This document shows positions 44,879-53,101 of a stretch of DNA of 64,000 bases, piece by piece; within the stretch, counting starts at the first letter, position 1; each line of letters starts with the position of its first letter. The notes under the pieces were generated by a model that saw only the letters and a program-made list of their open reading frames with translations, searched no databases and was not told where the DNA came from. This stretch comes from Streptomyces sp. R44 (GTDB lineage Bacteria > Actinomycetota > Actinomycetes > Streptomycetales > Streptomycetaceae): NCBI RefSeq assembly GCF_041053105.1, contig NZ_CP163444.1:5270001-5334000 (forward strand), read 5' to 3'. The translations under genes and the position numbers were made by a program.

Positions 44879-46407
44879 GCTTCCTCCACCTCGCCCTGGC
44901 TGCTGCGCGTCTGGACCTCGCGCGTGATCCCCGAGGCGTCCAGCGGCAGTCGCAGGACGAACACCGCGCCGTCGACCTCGCCGTCCTCGCCGACCGAGTT
45001 CGACGCCGTGATCGAACCGCCGTGGATCAGCGCGTTCTCCATGGCGATCGACAGGCCGAGCCCGCTGCCGTCGGACCGCGGCCGGGACGCGCTCGCCTTG
45101 TAGAAGCGGTCGAAGACGTGGGGGAGTACGTCCTCCGGGATGCCGGGGCCGTGGTCCCGTACCGCGATGACCAGCTCTTCCTCGTCCGTGCGGACCGAGA
45201 CCCGCACCGGCGAACCGCCGTGCTTGAGCGCGTTCCCGATCAGGTTCGCCAGGATCACGTCGAGGCGGCGCGGGTCGAGGGGCGCGACGATCCCGCGCTC
45301 CGCGTCGAGCTCCACCGCGTCCAGCCAGGCGCGCGCGTCGATGCACGCGGTGATCTGGTCCGCGATGTCCACGTCGTCGAGGACGAGCCGCGCGGTGCCC
45401 GCGTCGAAGCGGGTCACCTCCATCAGGTTCTCCACCAGGTCGTTGAGGCGCCGGGTCTCGCTCACCACGAGCGCGACCGCGGGGGCGATCATCGGGTCCA
45501 GGGAGTCCTGCTCGTCCTCCAGGACCTCGGTGACGGCGGTCAGGGCGGTCAGCGGGGTCCGCAGCTCGTGCGACATGTCGGCGACGAACCGCCGGGAGGA
45601 CTCCTCCCGCGCGCTCATGTCCGCGACCTTCTTCTGCAGCGACTCGGCCGCGCTGTTGAACGTACGGGACAGATCGGCCAGTTCGTCGGCGCCGGAGACC
45701 CGCAGCCGGGTGTCGAGCTTCCCCTCGCCGAGCTGCCGGGCCGCCTCGCCGAGCCGGTGCACCGGGCGCAGCACGGTCGTCGCCGCGACCTGCGCGAGCA
45801 GCACCGAGCCGGCCACCGCGAGCGCGGTGGCGATCCCCAACGACCAGGCGAGCGAGTTCAGATCGGCCTTCTCCGCGGCCAGCGACTTGAACATGTACCC
45901 GGAGGGGCCGCCGCCGTCGATCCGCGTCCCGCCGACGAGGTACGGCGTCCCGTTCCGCTCCGTACGCTGCCAGAACAGGTGGTACGGATACGCGTTGGCG
46001 TCCGTCACCTGCCGCTTCGTGTCCACGGCCTCCTGCAGCGAGCGCGGCACGTCGGCCAGGGTGAAGTCGTCCGGGTCCGAGGCGCCGACGATCGGCTTGC
46101 CCGCGGCCCGCTCGCCGAGCAGCAGCACCTGGTAGTCGGCGGCGCCGCCGCTCGCCATCTGCTCGGCGGTCCGCCGCAGGTCGTCCTGGGTGGGCCGGAG
46201 CGGCAGCGTCGCCGCCCGGTTCTGCATCTCCTGCCGGAAGTCGTTGAGCGCCCCGTCCTGGGTACGGGTCAGCACCGCCTCACGGTTCAGCCAGTACGCG
46301 ATGCCGGAGGCGGCGACGGCCGCGGTGAGCGCGACGAGGGCGAAGACGACGACGAGCCGCAGCCGCAGGCTGGAGAGCCGCAGCCGCGCGTAGATCCCTT
46401 TGCTCAC
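44875..46407 (-). CDS. afsQ2: Two-component sensor histidine kinase AfsQ2
   Basis: This 510-residue membrane kinase has TM1 at about residues 14-35 (LRLRLVVVFALVALTAAVAA), an extracytoplasmic sensor region to about 175, TM2 near 180-200 and a HAMP domain. HisKA carries the phospho-His in FVADMSHELRTPLTAL. The ATP-binding boxes are NLIGNALKHGG, RDHGPGIPEDVL and GSGLGLSIAMENALIHGG. GTG 46407 overlaps the afsQ1 stop by four bases. Gene order afsQ1-afsQ2-lipoprotein with divergent sigQ is the known arrangement. Confidence 0.95.
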   Translation of the reverse strand: MSKGIYARLRLSSLRLRLVVVFALVALTAAVAASGIAYWLNREAVLTRTQDGALNDFRQEMQNRAATLPLRPTQDDLRRTAEQMASGGAADYQVLLLGERAAGKPIVGASDPDDFTLADVPRSLQEAVDTKRQVTDANAYPYHLFWQRTERNGTPYLVGGTRIDGGGPSGYMFKSLAAEKADLNSLAWSLGIATALAVAGSVLLAQVAATTVLRPVHRLGEAARQLGEGKLDTRLRVSGADELADLSRTFNSAAESLQKKVADMSAREESSRRFVADMSHELRTPLTALTAVTEVLEDEQDSLDPMIAPAVALVVSETRRLNDLVENLMEVTRFDAGTARLVLDDVDIADQITACIDARAWLDAVELDAERGIVAPLDPRRLDVILANLIGNALKHGGSPVRVSVRTDEEELVIAVRDHGPGIPEDVLPHVFDRFYKASASRPRSDGSGLGLSIAMENALIHGGSITASNSVGEDGEVDGAVFVLRLPLDASGITREVQTRSSQGEVEEA

Positions 46408-47081
46408 GCAGGGACGTCCAGCCGGTAGCCGACCCCGCGGACGGTACGGATCAGCGTCGGCGAGGACGGCACGTCCTCCACCTTGGCGCGCAGCCGCTGC
46501 ACACACGCGTCGACGAGCCGCGAGTCGCCCAGGTAGTCGTGCTCCCACACGAGCCGCAGCAACTGCTGCCGGGACAGCGCCTGTCCGGGCCGCCGGCTCA
46601 GCTCCAGGAGGAGCCGCAGCTCGGTCGGGGTGAGCTGGAGGTCCTCGCCGTTCTTGGTGACCGTCATCGCCGAACGGTCGATGACCAGCGAGCCGTACGT
46701 CGCCGAGTCCGTCGACTCGCGCTCCCCGCGCCGCAGCACGGCCCGGATGCGGGCGTCCAGGACCCGCCCCTGCACCGGCTTCACGACATAGTCGTCGGCG
46801 CCGGACTCGAGGCCGACGACCACGTCGATGTCGTCGCTGCGCGCGGTCAGCAGGATGATCGGCAGCTGGTCGGTCCGGCGGATGCGCCGGCAGACCTCGA
46901 AACCGTCGATGCCGGGCAGCATGACGTCGAGCACGACCAGGTCCGGCCGCTGCTCGCGCAGCAGCTGGAGACCGTCCTCGCCCGTGGCGGCGGTGGCCAC
47001 CCGGTGACCCTGCCGGGACAGGGAGAGTTCGAGGGCCGTCCGGATGGCGTCGTCGTCCTCGATCAGCAGCAGAAAAGGCAC
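46404..47081 (-). CDS. afsQ1: Two-component response regulator AfsQ1 (OmpR type)
   Basis: This 225-residue regulator has a receiver domain (LLLIEDDDAIRTALELSLSR, phospho-Asp in LVVLDVMLPGIDGFE, Lys in DDYVVKP) and a trans_reg_C winged helix (LTPTELRLLLELSRRPGQAL, RLVDACVQRLRAKVEDVPSS). Sequence and length agree with AfsQ1, which controls antibiotic and nitrogen-related genes in Streptomyces. GTG 47081 gives the standard N-terminus. A matching GTnAC-n6-GTnAC box lies in the divergent promoter region. Confidence 0.95.
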   Translation of the reverse strand: MPFLLLIEDDDAIRTALELSLSRQGHRVATAATGEDGLQLLREQRPDLVVLDVMLPGIDGFEVCRRIRRTDQLPIILLTARSDDIDVVVGLESGADDYVVKPVQGRVLDARIRAVLRRGERESTDSATYGSLVIDRSAMTVTKNGEDLQLTPTELRLLLELSRRPGQALSRQQLLRLVWEHDYLGDSRLVDACVQRLRAKVEDVPSSPTLIRTVRGVGYRLDVPA

Positions 47082-47149
47082 GCCGTCATTCTGGCCCATT
47101 CGGCCGTCCGAGATCGACCGCTGTGCGACTCGCTTCTGTTCCGTTCCCT

Positions 47150-47165
47150 GTGACACGGCTGTGAC
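47150..47165. promoter_or_regulatory. AfsQ1 box
   Basis: GTGAC-ACGGCT-GTGAC fits the described AfsQ1 consensus GTnAC-n6-GTnAC. It is a direct repeat (CTGTGACA twice, 11 bp apart) between afsQ1 and sigQ, as expected for control of both. Confidence 0.85.
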
Positions 47166-47250
47166 AGTCGGCGGACAACGCCATGAAGTCCGGCGGGCAA
47201 GCTTCTTGGCACACGGACCGAAACACACTCCAACCGACGGGGGGCGCGAG

Positions 47251-47973
47251 ATGAACGCACTGCACAGCACCACCTCAAGCGCAGTTGTCACGCGTCTCCA
47301 CGACGTCGTGCGGAGCACGGAGAAGTCCGGCGCAGTGAACGGGCGGGGGTGCGTTCGCAGCGTCGGGCGTCAGCGCAAGGCGCCGTACATGGTGGCCGTT
47401 GCTGACGGGGGAGCGGCGTACGGGGAGGTCACGGGGGAGCGCACGAGCTGCTCGGAAGCCGAGTTCACGGCTTACGTGCAGGAGCGTCGTGCCTCCCTGT
47501 ACGCCACCGCCTACCACCTCACCGGTGACCGTTTCGAGGCCGAGGACCTGCTCCAGAGCGCGCTGTTCTCCACGTACCGCGCCTGGGACCGGATCAGCGA
47601 CAAGGCGGCCGTGGGCGGCTACCTGCGTCGCACCATGACGAACCTGCACATCAGCGCCTGGCGCCGGCGCAAGCTCAACGAGTACCCGACCGAGGAGCTG
47701 CCGGAGACGGTCGGCGAGACGGACGCGATGCGGGGCACGGAGCTGCGCGCGGTCCTGTGGCAGGCCCTGGCCCGGCTGCCCGAGCTCCAGCGGACGATGC
47801 TGGTGCTGCGCTACTACGAGGGCCGTACCGATCCGGAGATCGCGGAGATCCTGGACATCAGTGTCGGCACGGTGAAGTCGAGCATCTGGCGCTCGCTGCG
47901 GCGACTGCGCGAGGACGAGGTGCTGAGCTTCGGCCGTGACGAGGAGGAGTCCTTCGGCGAGCTGGTGGCCTGA
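47251..47973 (+). CDS. sigQ: ECF sigma factor SigQ (SigE-type)
   Basis: This 240-residue protein has a ~70-residue N-terminal extension. Region 2 (FTAYVQERRASLYATAYHLT, DRFEAEDLLQSALFSTYRAW, YLRRTMTNLHISAWRRRK) and region 4 (LPELQRTMLVLRYYEGRTDP, IAEILDISVGTVKSSIWRSL) follow. It is divergent from afsQ1, matching sigQ. ATG 47251 follows GGGGGCG. An internal start could give a shorter protein without the extension. Confidence 0.92.
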   Translation: MNALHSTTSSAVVTRLHDVVRSTEKSGAVNGRGCVRSVGRQRKAPYMVAVADGGAAYGEVTGERTSCSEAEFTAYVQERRASLYATAYHLTGDRFEAEDLLQSALFSTYRAWDRISDKAAVGGYLRRTMTNLHISAWRRRKLNEYPTEELPETVGETDAMRGTELRAVLWQALARLPELQRTMLVLRYYEGRTDPEIAEILDISVGTVKSSIWRSLRRLREDEVLSFGRDEEESFGELVA

Positions 47974-48072
47974 AGGTCGGGGGGACACGCCCGGCAGGGG
48001 CCCACGGGGGAAACGGGGGCCTGTGCCGGGACGGGGGAAACACGGGGGAACCGTACGGGGGTACGGGGAAAC

Positions 48073-48120
48073 ACGAAGCGGGTCGTACGAGTCCGGGGGG
48101 TCTCGTACGACCCGCTTCGT
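48073..48120. terminator. 19-bp perfect hairpin terminator
   Basis: ACGAAGCGGGTCGTACGAG (48073-48091) pairs perfectly with CTCGTACGACCCGCTTCGT (48102-48120) around a 10-nt loop. It lies between the convergent sigQ and uridine-kinase-like genes. Confidence 0.8.
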
Positions 48121-48139
48121 GCGTCCTGGGCGGTTGGGG

Positions 48140-48763
48140 CTACACCGGCGTGCGGTGGCGGCCCGCCGCCGCCGCGGCCAGGCGGCCCAGGGCTTCCGGC
48201 TTCGCGCAGGGGTGGGCGCCCAGGGCGGTCTGGCGGGCGACGATCGCGCGCTCGGCGCGCATCAGGCGCCAGCCGCGGCGCAGCAGGAACGGCACGGACT
48301 TGCGGCCCTCGCGGAGGTCGCGCAGGAGCCGGCGGCGGAACGTCGTGGAGGGGCGGCCCCGCAGGCACAGCGCGTCCGCGAGGACGTCCAGGTCGCGGCA
48401 GCGGTTCACGATCTCGGCCGCGAAGATGCCCTCCGCCACGAAGAGCGGCGTCCGCGCGATGTCGAGCCGCTCCCGGTCCACCCGGGAGCTGGTGGCGATG
48501 TCGTACACCGGGACGTCGGTCCGCCCCGTACGGCACAGCTCGACGATCGCGGCGACGGCGGCGTCCGCGTCCCAGGACCGTGGGGAGTCCCAGTCGATGT
48601 CCGTGGAGCCTTCGACGAGCGGGAGCGACGGGTCGCCGGCCTCCTTGTAGAAATCGTCGAGGCGCAGGACCGGAAGGCCGGCGACGGCGGCGAGGGACGA
48701 CTTGCCGGAGCCGGAGGGGCCCGCGAGCAGGACGACCCGGGTCGGGATCGGTTGGGAACTCAC
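48140..48763 (-). CDS. Uridine kinase-like P-loop protein
   Basis: This 207-residue protein has a P-loop GPSGSGKSSLA at residue ~16, then LPVLRLDDFYKEAGDPSLPL (the uridine-kinase DDFY motif) and IDWDSPRSWD. VAEGIFAAEIV follows, and a basic lid is seen in FRRRLLRDLREGRKS. It probably phosphorylates uridine/cytidine or a similar small molecule. GTG 48763 puts the P-loop at the normal distance. No nucleoside-regulon palindrome was found upstream. Confidence 0.88.
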   Translation of the reverse strand: MSSQPIPTRVVLLAGPSGSGKSSLAAVAGLPVLRLDDFYKEAGDPSLPLVEGSTDIDWDSPRSWDADAAVAAIVELCRTGRTDVPVYDIATSSRVDRERLDIARTPLFVAEGIFAAEIVNRCRDLDVLADALCLRGRPSTTFRRRLLRDLREGRKSVPFLLRRGWRLMRAERAIVARQTALGAHPCAKPEALGRLAAAAAGRHRTPV

Positions 48764-48881
48764 GGAACACCAGTGTGAGGCATTCCCCCGTCCAGGGGAC
48801 CACCGAGGAAGGCCGTTGGTATCGAGCATCACACCTCGACTACTGTCGGTGCCCGCCCGCTCACCCCCTGGAAGGATCCTC

Positions 48882-49280
48882 ATGGCGCGTCACGCAGACC
48901 ACCGGACCCCCCGCCGCAGCGCCCTGCTCAAGGCCGGTCTCACCGTCACGGCGGCGGGCGCGGCGATGCTCGGCGCGGGTGCCGGGGCGCAGGCCGCCGC
49001 CCCCGTACCGCTGCCCGTCGACTCGCTGAGCCGGACGGACGCCGCCGCGGCCGGGTCCGGCGCGCTGGAGGGCGTGACCCACGGCGTGGGCCCGCTGACC
49101 CGGCTTCAGCTCGACCCGCTGGCCAACACCGGAGTGGACCCGCTCGACAACGGCCTCGGCACCCAGGTCGCCGACTTCAAGCCGATCGGCACCAACGTGG
49201 TCACCGACCACGTCACGAAGGGCGGAGCGGTGGCCGATCTGCCGCTGGCCGGCCCGCTGACGCGGGGGCTGCTTCCGTAG
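48882..49280 (+). CDS. Small secreted protein
   Basis: This 132-residue protein has a twin-arginine-like signal (TPRRSALLKAGLTVTAAGAA, cleavage after AQA). The mature part is short with LPVDSL, LQLDPLANTGVDPL and LPLAGPLTRGLLP repeats. It resembles the protein at 42696-43061. AAGGAT precedes ATG 48882. Its last 68 bases overlap the convergent MFS gene. Confidence 0.85.
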   Translation: MARHADHRTPRRSALLKAGLTVTAAGAAMLGAGAGAQAAAPVPLPVDSLSRTDAAAAGSGALEGVTHGVGPLTRLQLDPLANTGVDPLDNGLGTQVADFKPIGTNVVTDHVTKGGAVADLPLAGPLTRGLLP

Positions 49281-50718
49281 CGTTCCGCAGGGGGACCTCG
49301 CGTACGAGCCAGGCCACCGCGAACGCCAGGGCGGCGAGCACGGCCGTGCCGAGCAGCACCCCGTGCACCCCGCCGGTCACCGCCGCCCGCACGCCCTCCC
49401 GTACCGGCTCCGGCAGCCGTGCGGCCTGGGTCGGGGTCAGGTTCGTGTCTGTCCCCGCGAGGCGCGCGGTGAAGACGGCGCCGAGGGCCGCGACGCCGAG
49501 GGAGCCGCCGAGGGTGCGGACGAGCGTGACGGTGCCGCTCGCCGCGCCCATGTCCCGGGGCGGGGCGCCGTACATCGTGATGAGCAGGGTCGACTGCATG
49601 AGGAAGCCCATTCCGGCGCCCAGGATCACGGTGAGCGCGGACGCGACGGCCGTCGGGGTGTCCACGTCGAGCAGGAGCAGGGCGAGCGCGCCCGCGGTCA
49701 TGAGCCCGCCGCCGAGGATCGGGTAGATCCGGTAGCGGCCGTCGCGCGCGATCAGCCGGCCCGTGACGAGCTGGACGCCGACCATGCCGAGCATGAGCGG
49801 CAGCAGGAGCAGTCCGCTCGCCGTGGACGTCCGGCCGCCGACGAACTGGAAGTACTGCGGCAGGTAGTTCATCGCGGCGATCATGCCCGCGCCGACCAGG
49901 AGGCTCAGGATCTGCGCGAGGGCGAAGTTCCGGCTGTGGAACAGCCGGGGCGGGATCACCGGCTCGGCGGCGCGCCGCTCGGTCCTGACGAACAGGGCGA
50001 GAGCGGCGACGGCGGTCGCGGTCAGGGCGAGGATTCCCGGCGAGGTCCAGGCGTACCGCGTTCCGCCCCAGGTCGCGAGCAGGGTCAGGGCGAGGATGCC
50101 GGTGGTGAGGAGCAGGGCCCCGGCCACGTCCACGCGGGCCCGGACGCGCGGGGTGCGGACGCGCAGCCCGAGGGAGACGAGCAGCAGCGCGGCGATGCCG
50201 ACGGGCAGGTTGACGTAGAAGGCCCAGCGCCAGTTCAGGTGGTCGGTGAGCAGCCCGCCGAGGAGCGGGCCGCCGGCGAAGGCGACCGGGAGCATCGCGC
50301 CGGTGATCGCCTGGACCTTCGGGCTGTCCTCAGGGGAGACGACGGTGCCGATCAGGGCGAAGGCGCCGACCATCAGGCCGCCGGCGCCGACGCCCTGGAG
50401 GGCGCGGAAGGCGATGAGCTGGTCCATGCTCTGGGCGAGGCCGGAGAGGGCGGAGCCGGTGAGGAAGACGGCGACGGCGGAGAGGTAGGCGCCCTTGCGT
50501 CCGTACAGGTCGCCGGCCTTGCCCCACAGGGGGGTGGTGACGGCGGCGGTGAGGAGGTAGGCGGTGACCACCCAGGACAGCCGGTCCAGGCCACCGAGTT
50601 CGCCGGCGACGGTCGGGAGCGCGGTGCCGACGATCGTGCCGTCGAGGGTGCCGAGGACGATGCCGAGCATGAGCCCGGTGAGGCCCGGGTAGGGCAGCGC
50701 CCTTCGCTGGTCGGTCAT
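49213..50718 (-). CDS. MFS drug transporter (DHA2, 14-helix)
   Basis: This 501-residue protein is of the EmrB/QacA type. The N-terminal GLMLGIVLGTLDGTIVGTAL carries the family D. Also seen are LWGKAGDLYGRKGAYLSAVA (loop 2-3) and ALQGVGAGGLMVGAFALIGT. About 14 helices. It is downstream of the oxidoreductase gene (2-base gap) and probably in one operon under the TetR regulator. The tail overlaps the convergent secreted-protein gene. Confidence 0.95.
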   Translation of the reverse strand: MTDQRRALPYPGLTGLMLGIVLGTLDGTIVGTALPTVAGELGGLDRLSWVVTAYLLTAAVTTPLWGKAGDLYGRKGAYLSAVAVFLTGSALSGLAQSMDQLIAFRALQGVGAGGLMVGAFALIGTVVSPEDSPKVQAITGAMLPVAFAGGPLLGGLLTDHLNWRWAFYVNLPVGIAALLLVSLGLRVRTPRVRARVDVAGALLLTTGILALTLLATWGGTRYAWTSPGILALTATAVAALALFVRTERRAAEPVIPPRLFHSRNFALAQILSLLVGAGMIAAMNYLPQYFQFVGGRTSTASGLLLLPLMLGMVGVQLVTGRLIARDGRYRIYPILGGGLMTAGALALLLLDVDTPTAVASALTVILGAGMGFLMQSTLLITMYGAPPRDMGAASGTVTLVRTLGGSLGVAALGAVFTARLAGTDTNLTPTQAARLPEPVREGVRAAVTGGVHGVLLGTAVLAALAFAVAWLVREVPLRNATEAAPASAGRPAADRPPLRPS

Positions 50719-50720
50719 GG

Positions 50721-51311
50721 TCAGGCTCCGTACGGCTTCTTGGCGCGGGCCTCACGGAGGGCGTCGGCCCACCAGACGAGCCGTTCGAGCATCGCCTTCG
50801 CGGCGGTGTCGGCGCCGGCGTCGACGGCCTTGCCCTCGGCGTCGAACTGTCCCCAGACGCCGGCGAGTCCGACCGACTCGCGGAGGGTGACGGCGTGCAG
50901 TTCGGCGAAGACCCCGCGCAGGTGCTCGACGGCGCGCAGGCCGGCCGAGAAGCCGCCGTAGGAGACGAAGGCGACGGGCTTGGCGTGCCACTCCTTGTTG
51001 TGCCAGTCGATCGCGTTCTTCAGGGACGCGGGGTAGCTGTGGTTGTACTCGGGCGTGACGACGACGAAGGCGTCGGCGGTGGCCAGGCGGGGGGACACGG
51101 CCCGCAGGAGGGCCAGGTCGGCCTCGTCGGCGGGGGCCTGGCCGAGGTGCGGGAAGACGGTGGGCAGCGGGGTCTCGGCGAGGTCGATCACGTCGACGGC
51201 CAGGTCGGGGCGGTCGGCGGCATGGCCGGCGAGCCAGTGCGCGACGGTCGGGCCGAGGCGGCCTTCGCGGGTCGAGCCCTGAATGACGGCGAGGCGGAGC
51301 GGCGTGCTCAT
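50721..51311 (-). CDS. NADPH-dependent FMN reductase / quinone reductase
   Basis: This 196-residue flavodoxin-fold protein has IQGSTREGRLGPTVAHWL (FMN phosphate loop), TPEYNHSYPASLKNAIDW (family signature) and FVSYGGFSAGLRAVEHL. It reduces quinones, azo or nitro compounds or free FMN. ATG 51311 faces the TetR gene across a spacer with three operators. It is the first gene of the oxidoreductase-MFS operon, which suggests a detoxification unit. Confidence 0.94.
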   Translation of the reverse strand: MSTPLRLAVIQGSTREGRLGPTVAHWLAGHAADRPDLAVDVIDLAETPLPTVFPHLGQAPADEADLALLRAVSPRLATADAFVVVTPEYNHSYPASLKNAIDWHNKEWHAKPVAFVSYGGFSAGLRAVEHLRGVFAELHAVTLRESVGLAGVWGQFDAEGKAVDAGADTAAKAMLERLVWWADALREARAKKPYGA

Positions 51312-51334
51312 GGGTCCCCCTGAAGCGCGTGGTT

Positions 51335-51391
51335 GTGTACGGCGTACACCGATGGGTGTACAACGTACACGTCGATGTGTACGTCGTCCAC
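51335..51391. promoter_or_regulatory. Three phased TetR operators
   Basis: GTGTAC-GGC-GTACAC (51335-51349) and GTGTAC-AAC-GTACAC (51356-51370) are perfect 15-bp palindromes. GTGTAC-GTC-GTCCAC (51377-51391) has one mismatch. Their centres (51342, 51363, 51384) are exactly 21 bp apart, so bound dimers would line up on one DNA face. They lie between the divergent oxidoreductase and tetR starts. A degenerate fourth copy is at 51395-51409. Confidence 0.85.
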
Positions 51392-51426
51392 AAGGCATAC
51401 GCTGTACGCGACACAAGGAGGCCGGA

Positions 51427-52161
51427 GTGGCGAAGAAGGACGAGACGGACCGCGTCTCGCTGTGGGAGCGGCTCGATCGGCCCGCGGCGGCACCCAGGGC
51501 GTCCCTCACCCCGGGCCGGATCGCCGAGGTCGCGATCGGGATCGCGGACCGTGAGGGATTCGCCGCCGTCACCATGCGGAAGGTCGCCGCCGAACTGGGC
51601 GTCGCGCCCATGGCCGCGTACCGGCACGTCGACGGCAAGGACGAGCTGTGGGCCCTCATGGTCGACCGGGTCGCGAGCGAGCTGGAGCCCCCGGAGGCAG
51701 GCGAGGGCTGGCGGGACACCCTGCGGGACCACGCGCACCGCACCCGCGACGGGATGCTGCGCCACCCGTGGCTCGCCCAGCTGCCGACCCCGCTCTTCGC
51801 CCTCACCCCGAACCGGATGGCGGCGGCCGAGCGGCAGCTGGCCTCGCTCGACGGCCTCGGCCTCGACGTCGACTCGATGATGGCCGCGTTCCGTGCGGTC
51901 GGCGCCTATGTGCACGGCGCCGTGCAGGCGGAGGTCGCCGTCGCGCTCTACATGAAGGAGCAGGGCTGGGCGAACGCCGACGAGACCCGCCGGGGGCTCG
52001 CCCCGCAGATGACGTACCTGCTCGGCACCGGCCGCTACCCGACCTACCGGACGTACGCGCTGGGGGCTGCCCGCAAGGACGACGCGGGGTGGCTGTTCGA
52101 GACGGGTCTCGAGTGCGTGCTCGACGGGGTCGCGGGCCTGATCGAGCGCGGCGGCGCATGA
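51427..52161 (+). CDS. TetR family regulator (TetR_C type)
   Basis: This 244-residue protein has the HTH at about residues 30-75 (RIAEVAIGIADREGFAAVTM, KVAAELGVAPMAAYRHVDGK) and a TetR_C-type ligand domain after that. AAGGAGG (51415-51421) sets GTG 51427. It is divergent from the FMN-reductase/MFS operon and probably represses it and itself through the three operators. The stop codon lies inside a 44-bp palindrome. Confidence 0.93.
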   Translation: MAKKDETDRVSLWERLDRPAAAPRASLTPGRIAEVAIGIADREGFAAVTMRKVAAELGVAPMAAYRHVDGKDELWALMVDRVASELEPPEAGEGWRDTLRDHAHRTRDGMLRHPWLAQLPTPLFALTPNRMAAAERQLASLDGLGLDVDSMMAAFRAVGAYVHGAVQAEVAVALYMKEQGWANADETRRGLAPQMTYLLGTGRYPTYRTYALGAARKDDAGWLFETGLECVLDGVAGLIERGGA

Positions 52162-52200
52162 CGAACGGCCCCCGGGAGCTCCCGGGGGCCGTTCGTCATG
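52157..52200. terminator. Perfect 44-bp palindrome (bidirectional terminator)
   Basis: The 44 bases from CATGACGAACGGCCCCCGGG to CTCCCGGGGGCCGTTCGTCATG form an uninterrupted perfect palindrome centred between 52178 and 52179. It includes the tetR stop codon and ends 8 bases before the convergent aldehyde-dehydrogenase-like stop. Confidence 0.85.
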
Positions 52201-52207
52201 GGGGTTC

Positions 52208-53101
52208 CTAGTACGAGGAGCCGCTCGCGCCCAGCGAACCCGTGGGGTGCCAGACCGTCTTCGTCTCCAGGAACGCGGTCATGCGGTCCGTGCCCGGGGA
52301 CTCGGCGAAGTCCTCCTCGGTACGGGGGCGCAGGACGCGCTTCAGGTTGTCCGCCGCCGCGATCTCCAGGTCACGGGCCAGACCGGTGTCCGCGCCCGTC
52401 AGGTCGATCGCGTTGACGTCCTGGTGGGCCGCGAGGTGCGGGCCCATCTCGGCGGCCTTGCCGGAGAGGATGTTGACCACGCCGCCGGGGAGGTCGGAGG
52501 TGGCCAGGACCTCGCCCAGGGAGAGGGCGGGGAGCGGGGACTTCTCCGAGGCGATGACCACCGCCGTGTTGCCCGTCGCGATCACCGGGGCGATCACCGA
52601 GACGAGGCCCAGGAAGGACGAGTCCTGCGGGGCCACGACCGTGACGACGCCCGTAGGCTCCGGGGTCGACAGGTTGAAGTACGGGCCGGCGACCGGGTTC
52701 GCGCCGCCCACGACCTGGGCGATCTTGTCGGTCCAGCCCGCGTACCAGACCCAGCGGTCGATCGCCGCGTCGACGACCACGGCCGCCTTCGACTTCGACA
52801 GGCCCTCCGCGTCCGCGACCTCGCGGACGAACTGGTCCCGGCGGCCCTCCAGCATCTCGGCCACGCGGTAGAGGATCTGGCCGCGGTTGTACGCGGTCGC
52901 GCCCGCCCAGCCGCCGAAGGCCTTTCGGGCCGCGACGACCGCGTCACGCGCGTCCTTGCGGGAGGAGAGCGGCGCGTTCGCCAGCCACTTGCCCTTCGAG
53001 TCGCTCACCTCGTACACCCGGCCGCTCTCGGAGCGGGGGAACTTGCCCCCGACGTACAGCTTGTAGGTCTTGAAGACACTGAGGCGCGTCACATCAGACA
53101 T
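52208..53101 (-). CDS. Aldehyde dehydrogenase-like protein, short, no catalytic Cys
   Basis: This 297-residue protein shows only the N-terminal part of the ALDH fold: KTYKLYVGGKFPRSESGRVY, WAGATAYNRGQILYRVAEML and VVTVVAPQDSSFLGLVSVIA. The catalytic Cys segment is absent and the Glu motif (LELGG) is replaced by DNLKRVLRPRT. Its ATG (53101) overlaps the full ALDH gene by 8 bases. It resembles the second, incomplete ALDH domain of two-domain ALDH16 proteins and may be its partner subunit (inference). Confidence 0.88.
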   Translation of the reverse strand: MSDVTRLSVFKTYKLYVGGKFPRSESGRVYEVSDSKGKWLANAPLSSRKDARDAVVAARKAFGGWAGATAYNRGQILYRVAEMLEGRRDQFVREVADAEGLSKSKAAVVVDAAIDRWVWYAGWTDKIAQVVGGANPVAGPYFNLSTPEPTGVVTVVAPQDSSFLGLVSVIAPVIATGNTAVVIASEKSPLPALSLGEVLATSDLPGGVVNILSGKAAEMGPHLAAHQDVNAIDLTGADTGLARDLEIAAADNLKRVLRPRTEEDFAESPGTDRMTAFLETKTVWHPTGSLGASGSSY

